64,000 nt of DNA from Teichococcus wenyumeiae (lineage in GTDB: Bacteria; Pseudomonadota; Alphaproteobacteria; Acetobacterales; Acetobacteraceae). A model generated the notes under the pieces. It was not told the DNA's origin. It did no database searches and saw only the letters and a program-made list of their open reading frames with translations. Made by a program: the position numbers and the translations under genes. The DNA lies in assembly GCF_003696345.1 (NCBI RefSeq), contig NZ_RFLX01000007.1:162690-226689 (forward strand), read 5' to 3'. This document shows, one piece after another, positions 7,892 to 16,768 of the stretch (positions within the stretch are counted from its first letter, which is position 1; each line of letters begins with the position of its first letter).

Positions 7892-9231
7892 TGCGGCACC
7901 GGGGAAGCCTCTCGCGCCTGCTGCCAGCCGCCCTGCTGGGTGGGTTGGTCCTGGGCGCCGGCATTCCCCCGCTGGCCGCCCAGCAGCCCACCCAGCGCAG
8001 CCTGCGCGACGCCGAGCGCGTGGCGCGGGAAGCGCGTGAGGCCGCCGAGGCCGCGCGCAAGGCGGCCGAAGCCGCCCAGGCAGCCGAATTGGTGCTGGCC
8101 GAGCAGCGCGCCGCCGCCGGCCGCCGCGCCGTGGCCGCCGACGCGGCGCTGGATGCCGCCAGCGCCCGCGCCCGCGCCGCCGCCGCCGACCGGGACGCCG
8201 CCATCGAGGAGCTGAACCGCCAGACCGCCGCCATCGCGCCGCTGCTGCCGCTGATGACGCGCCTGGGCCTCTGGCCCGCCGAGACGCTGCTGGCCGTGCC
8301 CACCGACCCGGAAACCGCCCTGCGCGGCACGCTGGTGCTGCGCGGGCTGGCGCGGCAGGTGGCCGCGGAGGCCGCCGCCCTGCGCGCCGCGCAGCAGAAG
8401 GCCGCGACCGCCAGCGGCAAGGCCGAGCAGGAAGGCCGCGCTCTGGCCGAGGCGCGCGACGAGGCGCGTGCCGCCGCCGCCGAGGTGGAGGCCGCCCTGG
8501 CCGTGGCCCGCACCCACCGCACCGCCGCCCAGGCCGAGGCCGCAGCAGCCGCCAAGGAAGCCGCCGCCGCCGCCGCCCGCACCGCCGATATCCGCGGCGT
8601 ACTGGAAAAGCTGGAGGAGGAGCGGAAGCGCGCCGAGGCCGAGGCCCGCGCCAGGGCCGCGCGGGAGCAGGCCGCCGCCGAGCGTGCCGCGCAGCGGGAA
8701 GCCGAGGCCCTGGCCGCCCGCCAGCGCGCCGCCCGCGACGCCGAGGCCCGCGCCGCCATCGAACGGGAGCGCGAGGCCCTGGCGACGCGCGAGACCGCCC
8801 GGCAGGAGGCCGCCGCCCGCGCCCCCACGCCGCCGCCGGAAACCCGGGGTGGCCGCGCCGTGCCGGTGGCCGGGCGCCTGACGCGCGATTTCGGCGATGC
8901 CGCCGCCGGCGGCCCGGCGCGTGGCCTGACCTATGCCGCCCCGCCCGGCGCCCGCGTGGTCAGCCCCTGCGGCGGCCGCGCCGTGTTCTCCGGCCCCTTC
9001 CGCTCCTATGGCCTGCTGCTGATCGTCGATTGCGGCAATGGCTACCACTTCGTGCTGGCCGGATTGGAGCGGCTCGATGCCGAAGCGGGGTCACGCCTTC
9101 TGGCGGGAGAGCCTGTGGGGGTTCTCGGCGGCGGTGATTCAGGCGAAGGTGGCAGGGCGTCGCTTTATGTGGAATTGCGGCGGAATGGCCAGGCGGTGGA
9201 CCCCAAGGGTTGGTTCCGTGCCAGGAGCTGA
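7891..9231 (+). CDS. envC: EnvC-like murein hydrolase activator (degenerate LytM/M23 domain)
   Basis: 446 residues, starting at GTG 7891, which shares its first base with the gpmI stop. A signal peptide (LLPAALLGGLVLGAGIPPLA) is followed by a very Ala/Arg/Glu-rich coiled coil to about residue 320, then a LytM-type domain with LTYAAPPGARVVSPCGGRAV and ASLYVELRRNGQAVDP near the end. The HxxxD and HxH zinc ligands of active M23 peptidases are missing, as expected for EnvC, which does not cut peptidoglycan but activates amidases at the division septum under control of FtsEX. Placement between gpmI and ctpA supports this. Confidence 0.88.
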   Translation: MRHRGSLSRLLPAALLGGLVLGAGIPPLAAQQPTQRSLRDAERVAREAREAAEAARKAAEAAQAAELVLAEQRAAAGRRAVAADAALDAASARARAAAADRDAAIEELNRQTAAIAPLLPLMTRLGLWPAETLLAVPTDPETALRGTLVLRGLARQVAAEAAALRAAQQKAATASGKAEQEGRALAEARDEARAAAAEVEAALAVARTHRTAAQAEAAAAAKEAAAAAARTADIRGVLEKLEEERKRAEAEARARAAREQAAAERAAQREAEALAARQRAARDAEARAAIEREREALATRETARQEAAARAPTPPPETRGGRAVPVAGRLTRDFGDAAAGGPARGLTYAAPPGARVVSPCGGRAVFSGPFRSYGLLLIVDCGNGYHFVLAGLERLDAEAGSRLLAGEPVGVLGGGDSGEGGRASLYVELRRNGQAVDPKGWFRARS

Positions 9232-9354
9232 GCCGGGAGGTGGCCGGATGCGGCCAGGCCTCACGTCTCGTATTGTAAAATCACGCGGCGCGGAGCCGGG
9301 AGTTGCTCTAAGCTTTTGTGTCTCCCGGTGGTGACGATAAGGATCGCGGACCGA

Positions 9355-10755
9355 ATGAAGGGTCAGAGCATGAAGCCTGGTTTGCGTATGGCAGGTGTGG
9401 TGGTGGCGGCCTTCGCCGCAGGGGCCACGCTGGGGCCATGGGTGGCATCGCCCATCATGTCCGCCGTCGCGCAGGAGCGTGGCAGCAGCCGGGACGAAAC
9501 CTACCGCCTGCTGAACCTCTTCGGTGAGGTCTTCGAGCGTGTGAAGGCCGATTACGTCACCCCCGTGGACGACCGCGAGGTGATCGAATCCGCCATCAAC
9601 GGCATGCTGCAGGGCCTGGACCCGCATAGCAGCTACATGAATGCCCGCGCCTGGCGCGACATGCAGGTCTCGACGCGCGGCGAGTTCGGCGGCCTCGGCA
9701 TCGAGGTCAGCCAGGAAGGCGGCTACGTCAAGGTCATCTCGCCCATCGACGACACCCCCGCCGCCCGCGCCGGCGTGAAGCCGGGCGACCTGATCACGCA
9801 TCTCAACGGTGAATCCGTGCAGGGCCTGACGCTGCAGGAAGCCGTGGACAAGATGCGTGGCGAGCGTGGCAGCGCCATCAAGATCACCATCCGCCGCCCC
9901 GGCGCCGAAAGCCCGCTCGAGCTGTCCCTGACCCGCGAGGTGATCCGCCCGCAGGTGGCGCGCTTCCGGCTGGAGGGCAGCGACATCGGCTATGTCCGCC
10001 TCTCCTCCTTCAACGAGCAGACGGATGTGGCGCTGCGCAACGCCATCTCCACCATGCGCAAGCAGACCGGGGACAAGCTGCGCGGCATCATCCTCGACCT
10101 GCGCAGCAATCCGGGCGGCCTGCTGGACCAGGCGGTGCAGGTTTCCGACGACTTCCTGGAAAGGGGCGAGATCGTCTCCACCCGCGCACGCCGGCAGCAG
10201 GATTCGCAGCGCTGGAACGCCAAGCCGGGCGACATCACCGACAACCTGCATGTGGTGGTGCTGATCAACGGCGGCTCCGCCTCCGCCAGCGAGATCGTGG
10301 CCGGCGCGCTGCAGGACCATCGCCGCGCGGTGGTGATGGGCGCCAAGTCCTTCGGCAAGGGCAGCGTGCAGACCGTGATGCCCATCCCCGGCAACGGCGC
10401 CATCCGGCTGACCACGGCGCGCTACTACACGCCCTCCGGCCGCTCCATCCAGGGCCTGGGCATCACGCCGGATATCGAGGTTCTGGCTTCCAAGGAGGAA
10501 TCCAACGCCCCGCTGCGTGACCGCGAGGCCGACCTCCGTAAGTCGCTCCGCAATGACAACGACACGCATGTGGTGCCGCCCCTGCCGCCGCTGAACCTGC
10601 CGGCCGGGCTGGTGGATCGGGTGCAGAAGCTGCCGCCCGAAGGCGCGCCGGCCTTCGACCCCACCAAGCCCGAAACCGACTTCCAGCTGCAGCAGGCCAC
10701 CAGCTTCCTGCGCGCCTGGACGGCGGCCGAGCCACAGCGCCGCGCCGCGCGCTGA
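9355..10755 (+). CDS. ctpA: C-terminal processing peptidase, S41 family (CtpA)
   Basis: Periplasmic PDZ serine protease, 466 residues from ATG 9355 (AAGGA upstream); ATG 9370 is a possible alternative. A single N-terminal anchor or signal (MAGVVVAAFAAGATLGPWVA) precedes the protease. GLDPHSSYM and the PDZ domain (GGLGIEVSQEGGYVKVISP to about residue 200) are typical. The catalytic core shows INGGSASASEIVAGAL with the nucleophilic serine and AKSFGKGSVQT with the general-base lysine. The C-terminus is a proline-rich tail. In this family Ctp proteases trim or degrade envelope proteins, including cell-wall hydrolases, which fits its place next to envC. A 124-base spacer before it may hold its own promoter. 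Confidence 0.93.
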   Translation: MKGQSMKPGLRMAGVVVAAFAAGATLGPWVASPIMSAVAQERGSSRDETYRLLNLFGEVFERVKADYVTPVDDREVIESAINGMLQGLDPHSSYMNARAWRDMQVSTRGEFGGLGIEVSQEGGYVKVISPIDDTPAARAGVKPGDLITHLNGESVQGLTLQEAVDKMRGERGSAIKITIRRPGAESPLELSLTREVIRPQVARFRLEGSDIGYVRLSSFNEQTDVALRNAISTMRKQTGDKLRGIILDLRSNPGGLLDQAVQVSDDFLERGEIVSTRARRQQDSQRWNAKPGDITDNLHVVVLINGGSASASEIVAGALQDHRRAVVMGAKSFGKGSVQTVMPIPGNGAIRLTTARYYTPSGRSIQGLGITPDIEVLASKEESNAPLRDREADLRKSLRNDNDTHVVPPLPPLNLPAGLVDRVQKLPPEGAPAFDPTKPETDFQLQQATSFLRAWTAAEPQRRAAR

Positions 10756-10763
10756 CAAAAGGC

Positions 10764-11777
10764 ATGATGCGGCCAGCGGTCCGCCCAGGCCGGAACCTGT
10801 GGCGAGCCCTGGCGGCCTTCTGGATCCTGGTGGCGCTGGGGGCCGGAACCACGGTGGCGGTTCTGGCCTGGCTCGGCGCCCCGCCGGTTCTGGCACCGCG
10901 CGCGCTGGTGTTACCCTCCGAGCCGGTCACGCAGCCCGCCCCGCCTGCCCCTGCCGCCACCGAAGCGGCGCCAGCCACCCCGGACCAGGCGGAGGCCCAG
11001 CCGCCCGCCGTGGCGGCAGCCCCCGCCTCGCCCCCCGCGCCGCTGGCGCTGCCTGAGGCACCGGAACCGCCGCCCCTGCCCAGTGACGAGGCCGAGGCGG
11101 CCAGCCTGCTCCCCATTCCGCCGCCGGACCCGGCGCTGCTGGAACCCGGTCCCCATGGCCTCCTGCCGCGCATCGGTGCCGATGGCCGGCAACCACGCCT
11201 GGCCTATGCCCGGCATTTCGATCGCACCGACACCCGCCCCCGCGTGGCCCTGGTGATCCCCGGCGCCTCCGAGGCCGCGCTGCCCCGCCTACCCGCTGCC
11301 GTGGCCCTGGCGCTGCCGCAGGCCTCCGCGGCCTTGCTCGATGCCGCCCGTGCGCGCGGGGTGGAGACCGTGTTGCTGCTGCCTCCCAACCTGGAGGCGC
11401 CCGAGGCCGTGCTGGGCCGCTTCGCCGGCTATGTCGGCGTGATGGGCGCGGTGGAACCCGATCTGCAAAGCGCCTTCGCCGAGCGCGGCCTGCTGGTGCT
11501 GGACCCGCGCCCCGGTGCCCCGGCGCCCAGTCGTGCCTGGGGCCGCGCCGCCGACCTGCTGCTGGAGAATGCGCCCACGCGGGGTGAGATCGACCGCCAA
11601 CTGGCGCAGCTGGAACGGCTGGCGCGGGACCGGGGCTCCGCCCTGGGCCTGCTGCCGGACGCGCAGCCGCTGATGGTGGCGCGCATCGCCGCCTGGGCGG
11701 CAGACCTGCCGCAACGGGGGCTTGTGCTGGCGCCCGTCAGCGCCATGATCCGCCGTCCCAGCAGCGCCGAAAGGTAA
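10764..11777 (+). CDS. Divergent polysaccharide deacetylase-like protein (YibQ family), shortened and lacking catalytic residues
   Basis: 337 residues, 8 bases after ctpA. It has an N-terminal membrane helix (FWILVALGAGTTVAVLAWLG), then about 90 residues of Pro/Ala/Glu-rich linker, then GPHGLLPRIGADGRQPRLAY and TRPRVALVI, the usual lead-in of YibQ-type proteins. Beyond that the NodB-like fold is recognisable only in pieces (ARGVETVLLLPPNLE, GYVGVMGAVEPDLQSAF, ERGLLVLDPRP). The VIDD aspartates of the family are replaced by VIPG, and the segment with the second metal-binding site appears deleted. It is probably a non-enzymatic envelope protein. Position between ctpA and rppH is conserved for this family in related bacteria. 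Confidence 0.7.
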   Translation: MMRPAVRPGRNLWRALAAFWILVALGAGTTVAVLAWLGAPPVLAPRALVLPSEPVTQPAPPAPAATEAAPATPDQAEAQPPAVAAAPASPPAPLALPEAPEPPPLPSDEAEAASLLPIPPPDPALLEPGPHGLLPRIGADGRQPRLAYARHFDRTDTRPRVALVIPGASEAALPRLPAAVALALPQASAALLDAARARGVETVLLLPPNLEAPEAVLGRFAGYVGVMGAVEPDLQSAFAERGLLVLDPRPGAPAPSRAWGRAADLLLENAPTRGEIDRQLAQLERLARDRGSALGLLPDAQPLMVARIAAWAADLPQRGLVLAPVSAMIRRPSSAER

Positions 11778-11786
11778 GCCCGCCCC

Positions 11787-12272
11787 ATGTCCGACCTGCC
11801 GTACCGCCGCAATGTCGGCGCCGCGCTGTTCAACCGCGCCGGGAAGGTATTGATCGCCCGCCGCGCGGATCTCGGAAAGGGTGCCACCGCCGCCTGGCAG
11901 CTCCCGCAGGGCGGGCTGGACGAGGGCGAGGACCCCCGCGCCGCCGTGCTGCGCGAATTGTTCGAGGAGATCGGCACCGCCAAGGCCGAGATCATGGGCG
12001 AGGTGGCGGACTGGCTGCACTACGACCTGCCGGCCGAACTGATCGGCCATGCCCTGGGCGGCCGCTATCGCGGCCAGACCCAGAAGTGGTTCGCCCTGCG
12101 CTTCACGGGCGAGGACAGCGAGATCCGCCTGGACCTGGACCCGCACCCGGAATTCGACGCCTGGCGCTGGGCGGACCTGTCCGAGCTGCCCGCCATCGCC
12201 GTCTCCTTCCGCCGGGAGATCTACAACCGGCTGACGCGGGAATTCGCCCGCTTCGCGGTGCCGGCGGCCTAG
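11787..12272 (+). CDS. rppH: RNA pyrophosphohydrolase RppH (Nudix)
   Basis: Converts 5'-triphosphate RNA to monophosphate, so starting RNase-E-dependent mRNA decay; cytoplasmic. 161 residues, the usual length. The Nudix box spans residues 42-64 (GGLDEGEDPRAAVLRELFEE then IGT). The N-terminal YRRNVGAALFN, the WQLPQGG segment and GQTQKWFALRF are specific to the RppH/NudH branch rather than general Nudix hydrolases. It closes the gpmI-to-rppH run. Its TAG stop interlocks with the stop of the convergent malonyl-CoA decarboxylase gene in a CTAG. Confidence 0.95.
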   Translation: MSDLPYRRNVGAALFNRAGKVLIARRADLGKGATAAWQLPQGGLDEGEDPRAAVLRELFEEIGTAKAEIMGEVADWLHYDLPAELIGHALGGRYRGQTQKWFALRFTGEDSEIRLDLDPHPEFDAWRWADLSELPAIAVSFRREIYNRLTREFARFAVPAA

Positions 12273-13663
12273 CGGCTGCCGCGCGCCAGCCGCCGCAAGG
12301 CCGTGGTGGCGGGGCGGCTGCCCTCGCCCACATAGCCCTCGTGGTATTCCTCGATCTTCGCCGGGTCGTAGAGATAGTTCACCATGAAGCCGAGGCTTTC
12401 CTTCAGCCCCTTCTCCGACGTGTCGCCGCGCCAGTTCACCCGCTCGACCCGCGCGCCGTTGGAGAGGTGGAAATGCCCCACCGGGTCGCGCGCCCGGCGG
12501 CCATCCTTGCCGGTCTCCAGCACCAGGTAGCGGGCGCAGAGGCGGGTCAGCACCGGCTCCGCCTTGCCGATCCAGGGCAGCGCCAGCGGGCGGCGCGCCG
12601 CCAGCACCAGCGCGATGGCGGCATTGCCGTCCGGCGTGCCGGCGGCCTCGGTCAGGGACTTGGCTTCCTCCTCCGTCAACAGGTCCGGCGCGTCCTTCTG
12701 CTCCTCCAGCCAGCGGCGGAAGCCGGGGATGGGCGAGAGGGTGGAGAAGGTCTTGAGGCCGCGCAGTTCCTCCGCCAGCAACGTCACCACGCGCTTGATC
12801 AGCGAATTGCCGAAGGAGATGCCATCCAGCCCGCGCTGGCAGTTGTTGATGGAATAGAAGATGGCGGTATCCGCCATGCGCGGGTCCAGCACCGGCGCCT
12901 TTTCGTCCAGCAGCTTCTGCACGGAGCCTGAAAGCCCCTGCACCAGCGCCACTTCCACGAAGATCAGCGGCTCCTCCGGCATGCGGGGATGGAAGAAGGC
13001 GTAGCAGCGGCGGTCGGAATCCAGCCGGTTCTTCAGGTCGCGCCAGGTGCGGATCTTATGGACGGCCTCATAGCCCACCAGCTTCTCCAGCAGCGCGGCG
13101 GGGGAGGACCAGTCGATCCGCCGCAGTTCCAGGAAGCCGAGGTCGAACCAGTTGGCCAGCAGCCCCCGCATGTCGCGTTCCAGCGCCTGCAGCATGGGGT
13201 CATGGCCCATCAGCAGCATCAGGTCGGCGCGCATGTCCACCAGGAACTTCATGCCGTCCGGGATGGTGGTGAACTGGGTCAGCAGCTTCAGGCGCGGCGG
13301 CTCCAGCGCCTGCCGCAGCTTCGCCTTGGCGGCGGCGCGGCTGGCGGTGTCCTGCGCCGCGCTGACGGCACCCATCGCGGCTTCCACCGCCTTGAAGTCG
13401 GAGTCGAAGCCGGCCAGGGCCTGGAAGAAGGCCAGCTTGTCCACGGCTTCCGGCGCGGTCTGGTAGGACTGCGCCAGCCCGGCGGCGCGGGCGCGGGCCG
13501 AGACCTCGCCGCCGCGCGCTTCCAGGCAGGCGCGCATCCGCCCCTCCCAGGAGGCATCGGCGGTGGGCGACCCGACCGAGGCCGCCATGTCCCGCCACAG
13601 CAGGGATACGCGCTTCCAGGCCCGATCGAATAACCCGACTTCAGCGACAGCGACGTCTGACAT
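12269..13663 (-). CDS. Malonyl-CoA decarboxylase
   Basis: Decarboxylates malonyl-CoA to acetyl-CoA. 464 residues from ATG 13663, which has an AAGGGGG site in front; a longer in-frame extension to 13765 lacks support. The N-terminal helical domain is followed by the acyltransferase-like catalytic domain with CYAFFHPRMPEEPLIFVEVAL, SINNCQRGLDGISFGN, and GHFHLSNGARVERVNW carrying the conserved His. The end NYLYDP is also conserved. It stands alone: neither a malonyl-CoA synthetase nor a malonate carrier is adjacent, so it may serve malonyl-CoA turnover rather than growth on malonate. No mitochondrial-type targeting or secretion signal. Confidence 0.93.
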   Translation of the reverse strand: MSDVAVAEVGLFDRAWKRVSLLWRDMAASVGSPTADASWEGRMRACLEARGGEVSARARAAGLAQSYQTAPEAVDKLAFFQALAGFDSDFKAVEAAMGAVSAAQDTASRAAAKAKLRQALEPPRLKLLTQFTTIPDGMKFLVDMRADLMLLMGHDPMLQALERDMRGLLANWFDLGFLELRRIDWSSPAALLEKLVGYEAVHKIRTWRDLKNRLDSDRRCYAFFHPRMPEEPLIFVEVALVQGLSGSVQKLLDEKAPVLDPRMADTAIFYSINNCQRGLDGISFGNSLIKRVVTLLAEELRGLKTFSTLSPIPGFRRWLEEQKDAPDLLTEEEAKSLTEAAGTPDGNAAIALVLAARRPLALPWIGKAEPVLTRLCARYLVLETGKDGRRARDPVGHFHLSNGARVERVNWRGDTSEKGLKESLGFMVNYLYDPAKIEEYHEGYVGEGSRPATTALRRLARGSR

Positions 13664-13828
13664 CTGAACCCCCTTCGGCACCGGGCGTCCCGCCACGGCG
13701 CTGAAACCTGGAGAAACATCTAGTGAGCATCCTGCCGGAAGCCAGGTTCTTCCGGAAGGGGTCACGTGCTCCAGCGTGACAAATCTCCCGGTGCAGGAAC
13801 CGTCCTGCCGCCGAAGATGTCCGCCGCG

Positions 13829-14206
13829 TTACTTCTGCGCGACGTGTTGCAGGCCAGGGCCGGGCTTTCGCGCGGCGGAATTCAGGGCCGTGGGCGGCAG
13901 GCGCAGCGTGACGAACTGGCCGAAGCCTGGCATGGCATACCAACTCTCGATGCCGAGGCCGGCGGTCGGCAGTTGGTCCACCACCCCTTCCCGCAGCAAT
14001 GTCTCAGCGATCTGCTCGTGTGTCGCCGCCTCTCCCGCCGGCAGGAAGAGGCTGACCAGCACACTGCCGTCGCTCCGCGCGAGGGCAGGCGCCTCGGCCC
14101 GTGCCGGCAGGGTCAGCACCAGCAAGAGGGCCAGCACCAGGTGCCGCAGTTCCGGCAGCCGTCGGGGCGGCTGGCGGAAGATCGGCCGGGTTCGACGCCG
14201 CAGCAT
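13829..14206 (-). CDS. Small exported protein of unknown function
   Basis: 125 residues from ATG 14206, which follows a strong GGAGGAGGAG site; a much longer in-frame extension upstream has no such support. After an Arg-rich N-terminus comes the hydrophobic segment LRHLVLALLLVLTLPARAEA, a signal peptide with an ARA cleavage site. The mature part is about 80 residues (VLVSLFLPAGEAATHEQIAE, then TAGLGIESWYAMPGFGQF). There are no cysteines and no motif I recognise. It lies between the malonyl-CoA decarboxylase and the NAD(P)HX repair gene, on the same strand as both, 165 bases upstream of the former. Function unknown. Confidence 0.6.
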   Translation of the reverse strand: MLRRRTRPIFRQPPRRLPELRHLVLALLLVLTLPARAEAPALARSDGSVLVSLFLPAGEAATHEQIAETLLREGVVDQLPTAGLGIESWYAMPGFGQFVTLRLPPTALNSAARKPGPGLQHVAQK

Positions 14207-14276
14207 GGGTCTCCTCCTCCGCCATCCACGATGATCGTGAAACGACAGCAGGCGGGCGGCCGTTGCGCGCGATTGT

Positions 14277-15728
14277 TCAGCGCGTGGCGGCGATCCAGGC
14301 GGCGCGCAGCTGCGGCAGCAGATCCTCGGCCACCAGCGGCGTGCCGGGGGCGGCACCGGCCAGGGCCAGGGTGGCGGCCTGCCCGTGCAGCCAGGCGGCG
14401 GCGCAGGCGGCCTCGAAAGGCGGCAGGCGCTGCGCCAGCAGGCCGCCGGCCAGCCCGGCCAGCACGTCGCCGCTGCCGGCGGTGGCCAGGGCGGGCGGGG
14501 CATTGTGGTTGATGGCGGCCCGCCCGTCCGGCGCGGCGATGATGCTGTCCGAGCCCTTCAGCACCACCACCGCCCCGGTCACGGCGGCGGCCATGCGCGC
14601 GGCGGCCAGCCGGTCCCGCCGCAGGGCACCGAAGACCTTGGCGAACTCGCCGGCATGCGGGGTCAGGATCGCGGCACCCTGCAGGGTATGCGGTTGGCCG
14701 GCGGCGGCGGTCAGCGCGCCGCCATCGGCCACCACGCCGCGCCCGGCCTCCACCGCGCGGCGCAGCAATGCCAGGGTTTCCGGCCGGGGCGGCAGGCCGG
14801 GGCCGAGCACCCAGACATTGCGGCGCTCATCGGCCAGCAGGTCCTCGGGCGGTGGGGCGGCCACCAGCAGGCCGGGCTCGCCCTGGCGGAACAGGGTGGC
14901 GGTGGCCGCGTCCTCGGCCGCCAGGGTGACAAGGCCGGCGCCGATGCGGCGCGCCGCCATGGCCGCCAGCCGCGCCGCGCCCGGCATGGCGGCGCCCCCG
15001 GGAATGGTGACATGGCCATGGCTGAACTTGTGGTCCTGCGCGCCACGTTCCGGCAGGCGCCACAGGCCCGGCGCGTTGCGGAAGGCGCGGGCTTCGATGC
15101 TGTTCAGGGCGGCTTCCGGCAGGCCGATATCCGCCAGCACCACCTCCCCGCACAATGCGCGCCCGGGCAGCAGCAGGTGGCCGGGCTTCAGCCGGCCGAA
15201 GGTGACCGTCAGCGCCGCCTGGGGGGCGAAGCCGCGCGGCTGGCCGGTGGCGCCATCCAGGCCGGACGGCACGTCCACCGCCACCAGCGGCACCCGCACC
15301 GCCTGCAATGCCGCGGCGGCGGACCCATCCAGGTCCCGCGACAGGCCGGCGCCGAAGAGCGCATCTACCACCAGTTGCGCCCGTGCCAGGGTTTCCGGCG
15401 TGAAGGGCAGCACCGGCCCGCGCCATTCGGCGGCGGCCAGGGCGGCATCGCTGCCGGGGCGCGGCGGCGCCAGCGCGGCGACGGACACCGGCCAGCCTTC
15501 CCGCTCCAGCAGCCGCGCCACCACGTAGCCGTCGCCGCCATTGTTGCCGGGGCCGGCCAGCACCAGCAGGCGGCAGGGCCGGAAGCGCCGGCGCAGCACC
15601 CGCGCCACGGCGGCGCCGGCCGCGTGCATCAGCGCCAGGCCGGAAGCGCCGCCGGCGATGGCGGCACGGTCCACCCGAGCCATCTCATCCGGCGTGAGGA
15701 GGGAGAGCGTCGGAGGCGGCGGCGTCAT
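14277..15728 (-). CDS. nnr: Bifunctional ADP-dependent NAD(P)HX dehydratase / NAD(P)HX epimerase
   Basis: Repairs hydrated NADH and NADPH: the N-terminal YjeF_N domain epimerises the hydrate and the C-terminal ribokinase-like domain dehydrates it with ADP. 483 residues, normal for the fused form. The N-terminus has VLAGPGNNGGDGYVVARLL (about residues 55-75) and VDALFGAGLSR. The C-terminal domain shows HGHVTIPGGAAMPGAARL, ILTPHAGEFAKVFG and the active-site ATAGSGDVLAGLAGG. It is transcribed leftward, divergent from the ABC ATPase gene, with about 220 bases between the starts. Confidence 0.95.
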   Translation of the reverse strand: MTPPPPTLSLLTPDEMARVDRAAIAGGASGLALMHAAGAAVARVLRRRFRPCRLLVLAGPGNNGGDGYVVARLLEREGWPVSVAALAPPRPGSDAALAAAEWRGPVLPFTPETLARAQLVVDALFGAGLSRDLDGSAAAALQAVRVPLVAVDVPSGLDGATGQPRGFAPQAALTVTFGRLKPGHLLLPGRALCGEVVLADIGLPEAALNSIEARAFRNAPGLWRLPERGAQDHKFSHGHVTIPGGAAMPGAARLAAMAARRIGAGLVTLAAEDAATATLFRQGEPGLLVAAPPPEDLLADERRNVWVLGPGLPPRPETLALLRRAVEAGRGVVADGGALTAAAGQPHTLQGAAILTPHAGEFAKVFGALRRDRLAAARMAAAVTGAVVVLKGSDSIIAAPDGRAAINHNAPPALATAGSGDVLAGLAGGLLAQRLPPFEAACAAAWLHGQAATLALAGAAPGTPLVAEDLLPQLRAAWIAATR

Positions 15729-15952
15729 GCCGCAAGGCTAGCGTATCGGCGCCGTTTGGCCAGCAAACAGCTTGGCGAGACAAGGCAATGCCGAAGGAGA
15801 AGGCATCCCGCCCTCCCGGCAGGCAAAGGCGCGGCTCACGTGGCGCAACAAGCGCCATTTCCTGGTTCCAGGGCCTGCCTTGCCGCTTGCCTGCCGGCCG
15901 CCGCAGCCGCCAGTTTGCCGCATCGGCACCCAGGGCGGGCAGAGGGGTTGGC

Positions 15953-16768
15953 ATGGCGGCGGAGCGGCCTTTCGTCGAGATCGACGAAGTCTCGATGCGT
16001 TACGGCGGCGCGGACGGGACACTGGCGTTGCAGGACGCCACCCTCTCCGTCGCGCGGGGCGAGTTCGTCGCGGTGGTGGGCCCTTCTGGCTGCGGCAAAT
16101 CAACGCTGATGCGGCTGGTGACGGGTCTCTGGCCTTCCTCCGCCGGCAGCGTGATCGTGGCGGGGCGGGAGGTGGACAGGCCGCTCTCCATCGCCGGCAT
16201 GGCCTTCCAGAACCCCACGCTGCTGCCCTGGCGCACCATCCTGGACAACGTGATGCTGCCGCTGGAGGTGGTGGAGCCGCACCGCCGCCAGCTTCGCGCC
16301 CAGCGCGCCATGTATGAGGAAAAGGCGCGCAAGCTGCTGGCCATGGTCGGGCTGGCGGGTTTCGAGAAGAAGTTCGCCTACCAGCTTTCCGGCGGCATGC
16401 AGCAGCGCGCCAGCCTTTGCCGCGCGCTGATCCATGACCCGCAATTGCTGATGCTGGACGAGCCCTTCGGCGCCTTGGACATCTTCACGCGCGAGGACCT
16501 GTGGGAACAGTTGCAGAATGTCTGCGAGACCTTGAAGCCCACCGTCATCCTGGTCACGCATGACCTGAAGGAAGCCGTTTATCTGGCGGACCGGGTGCTG
16601 GTCATGTCCTCCCGTCCCGGGCGCATCCTGGCGGAGCGGCGCATCCCCTTCCCGCGCCCCCGCCTGTTGAACGACACCTACAGGCCCGAGTTCCAGGCCA
16701 TGGTGCATGAGCTGCGCGACCATATCAGCGCCGCCCGCCGGGGTGAGGAGATCCTCGATGCCGTCTGA
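15953..16768 (+). CDS. ABC transporter ATP-binding protein, nitrate/sulfonate/taurine type
   Basis: ATPase subunit, 271 residues from ATG 15953 (AGAGGGG upstream); an in-frame extension to 15788 is rich in Arg/Pro and not convincing. Walker A GPSGCGKST is at residues 43-51, the Q-loop is in FQNPTLLPW, the signature is LSGGMQQR, Walker B is LLMLDEPFGALD, and the switch His is in LVTHDLKEAVYLAD. The phrases TLLPWRTILDNVMLPLE and RPGRI are typical of the SsuB/TauB/NrtD group. It overlaps the permease gene by 11 bases. No substrate-binding protein lies beside it, so the substrate is unknown. Confidence 0.9.
   Translation: MAAERPFVEIDEVSMRYGGADGTLALQDATLSVARGEFVAVVGPSGCGKSTLMRLVTGLWPSSAGSVIVAGREVDRPLSIAGMAFQNPTLLPWRTILDNVMLPLEVVEPHRRQLRAQRAMYEEKARKLLAMVGLAGFEKKFAYQLSGGMQQRASLCRALIHDPQLLMLDEPFGALDIFTREDLWEQLQNVCETLKPTVILVTHDLKEAVYLADRVLVMSSRPGRILAERRIPFPRPRLLNDTYRPEFQAMVHELRDHISAARRGEEILDAV

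Noticed and set aside
13829..14503. A long form (224 codons) of the small exported protein
   Set aside because: The first 99 codons are Pro/Trp/Arg-rich and antisense to the neighbouring repair gene; the strong GGAGGAGGAG site favours ATG 14206.
15738..16103. A minus-strand frame between the NAD(P)HX enzyme and the ABC ATPase
   Set aside because: It overlaps the start of the ATPase gene and has shadow composition.
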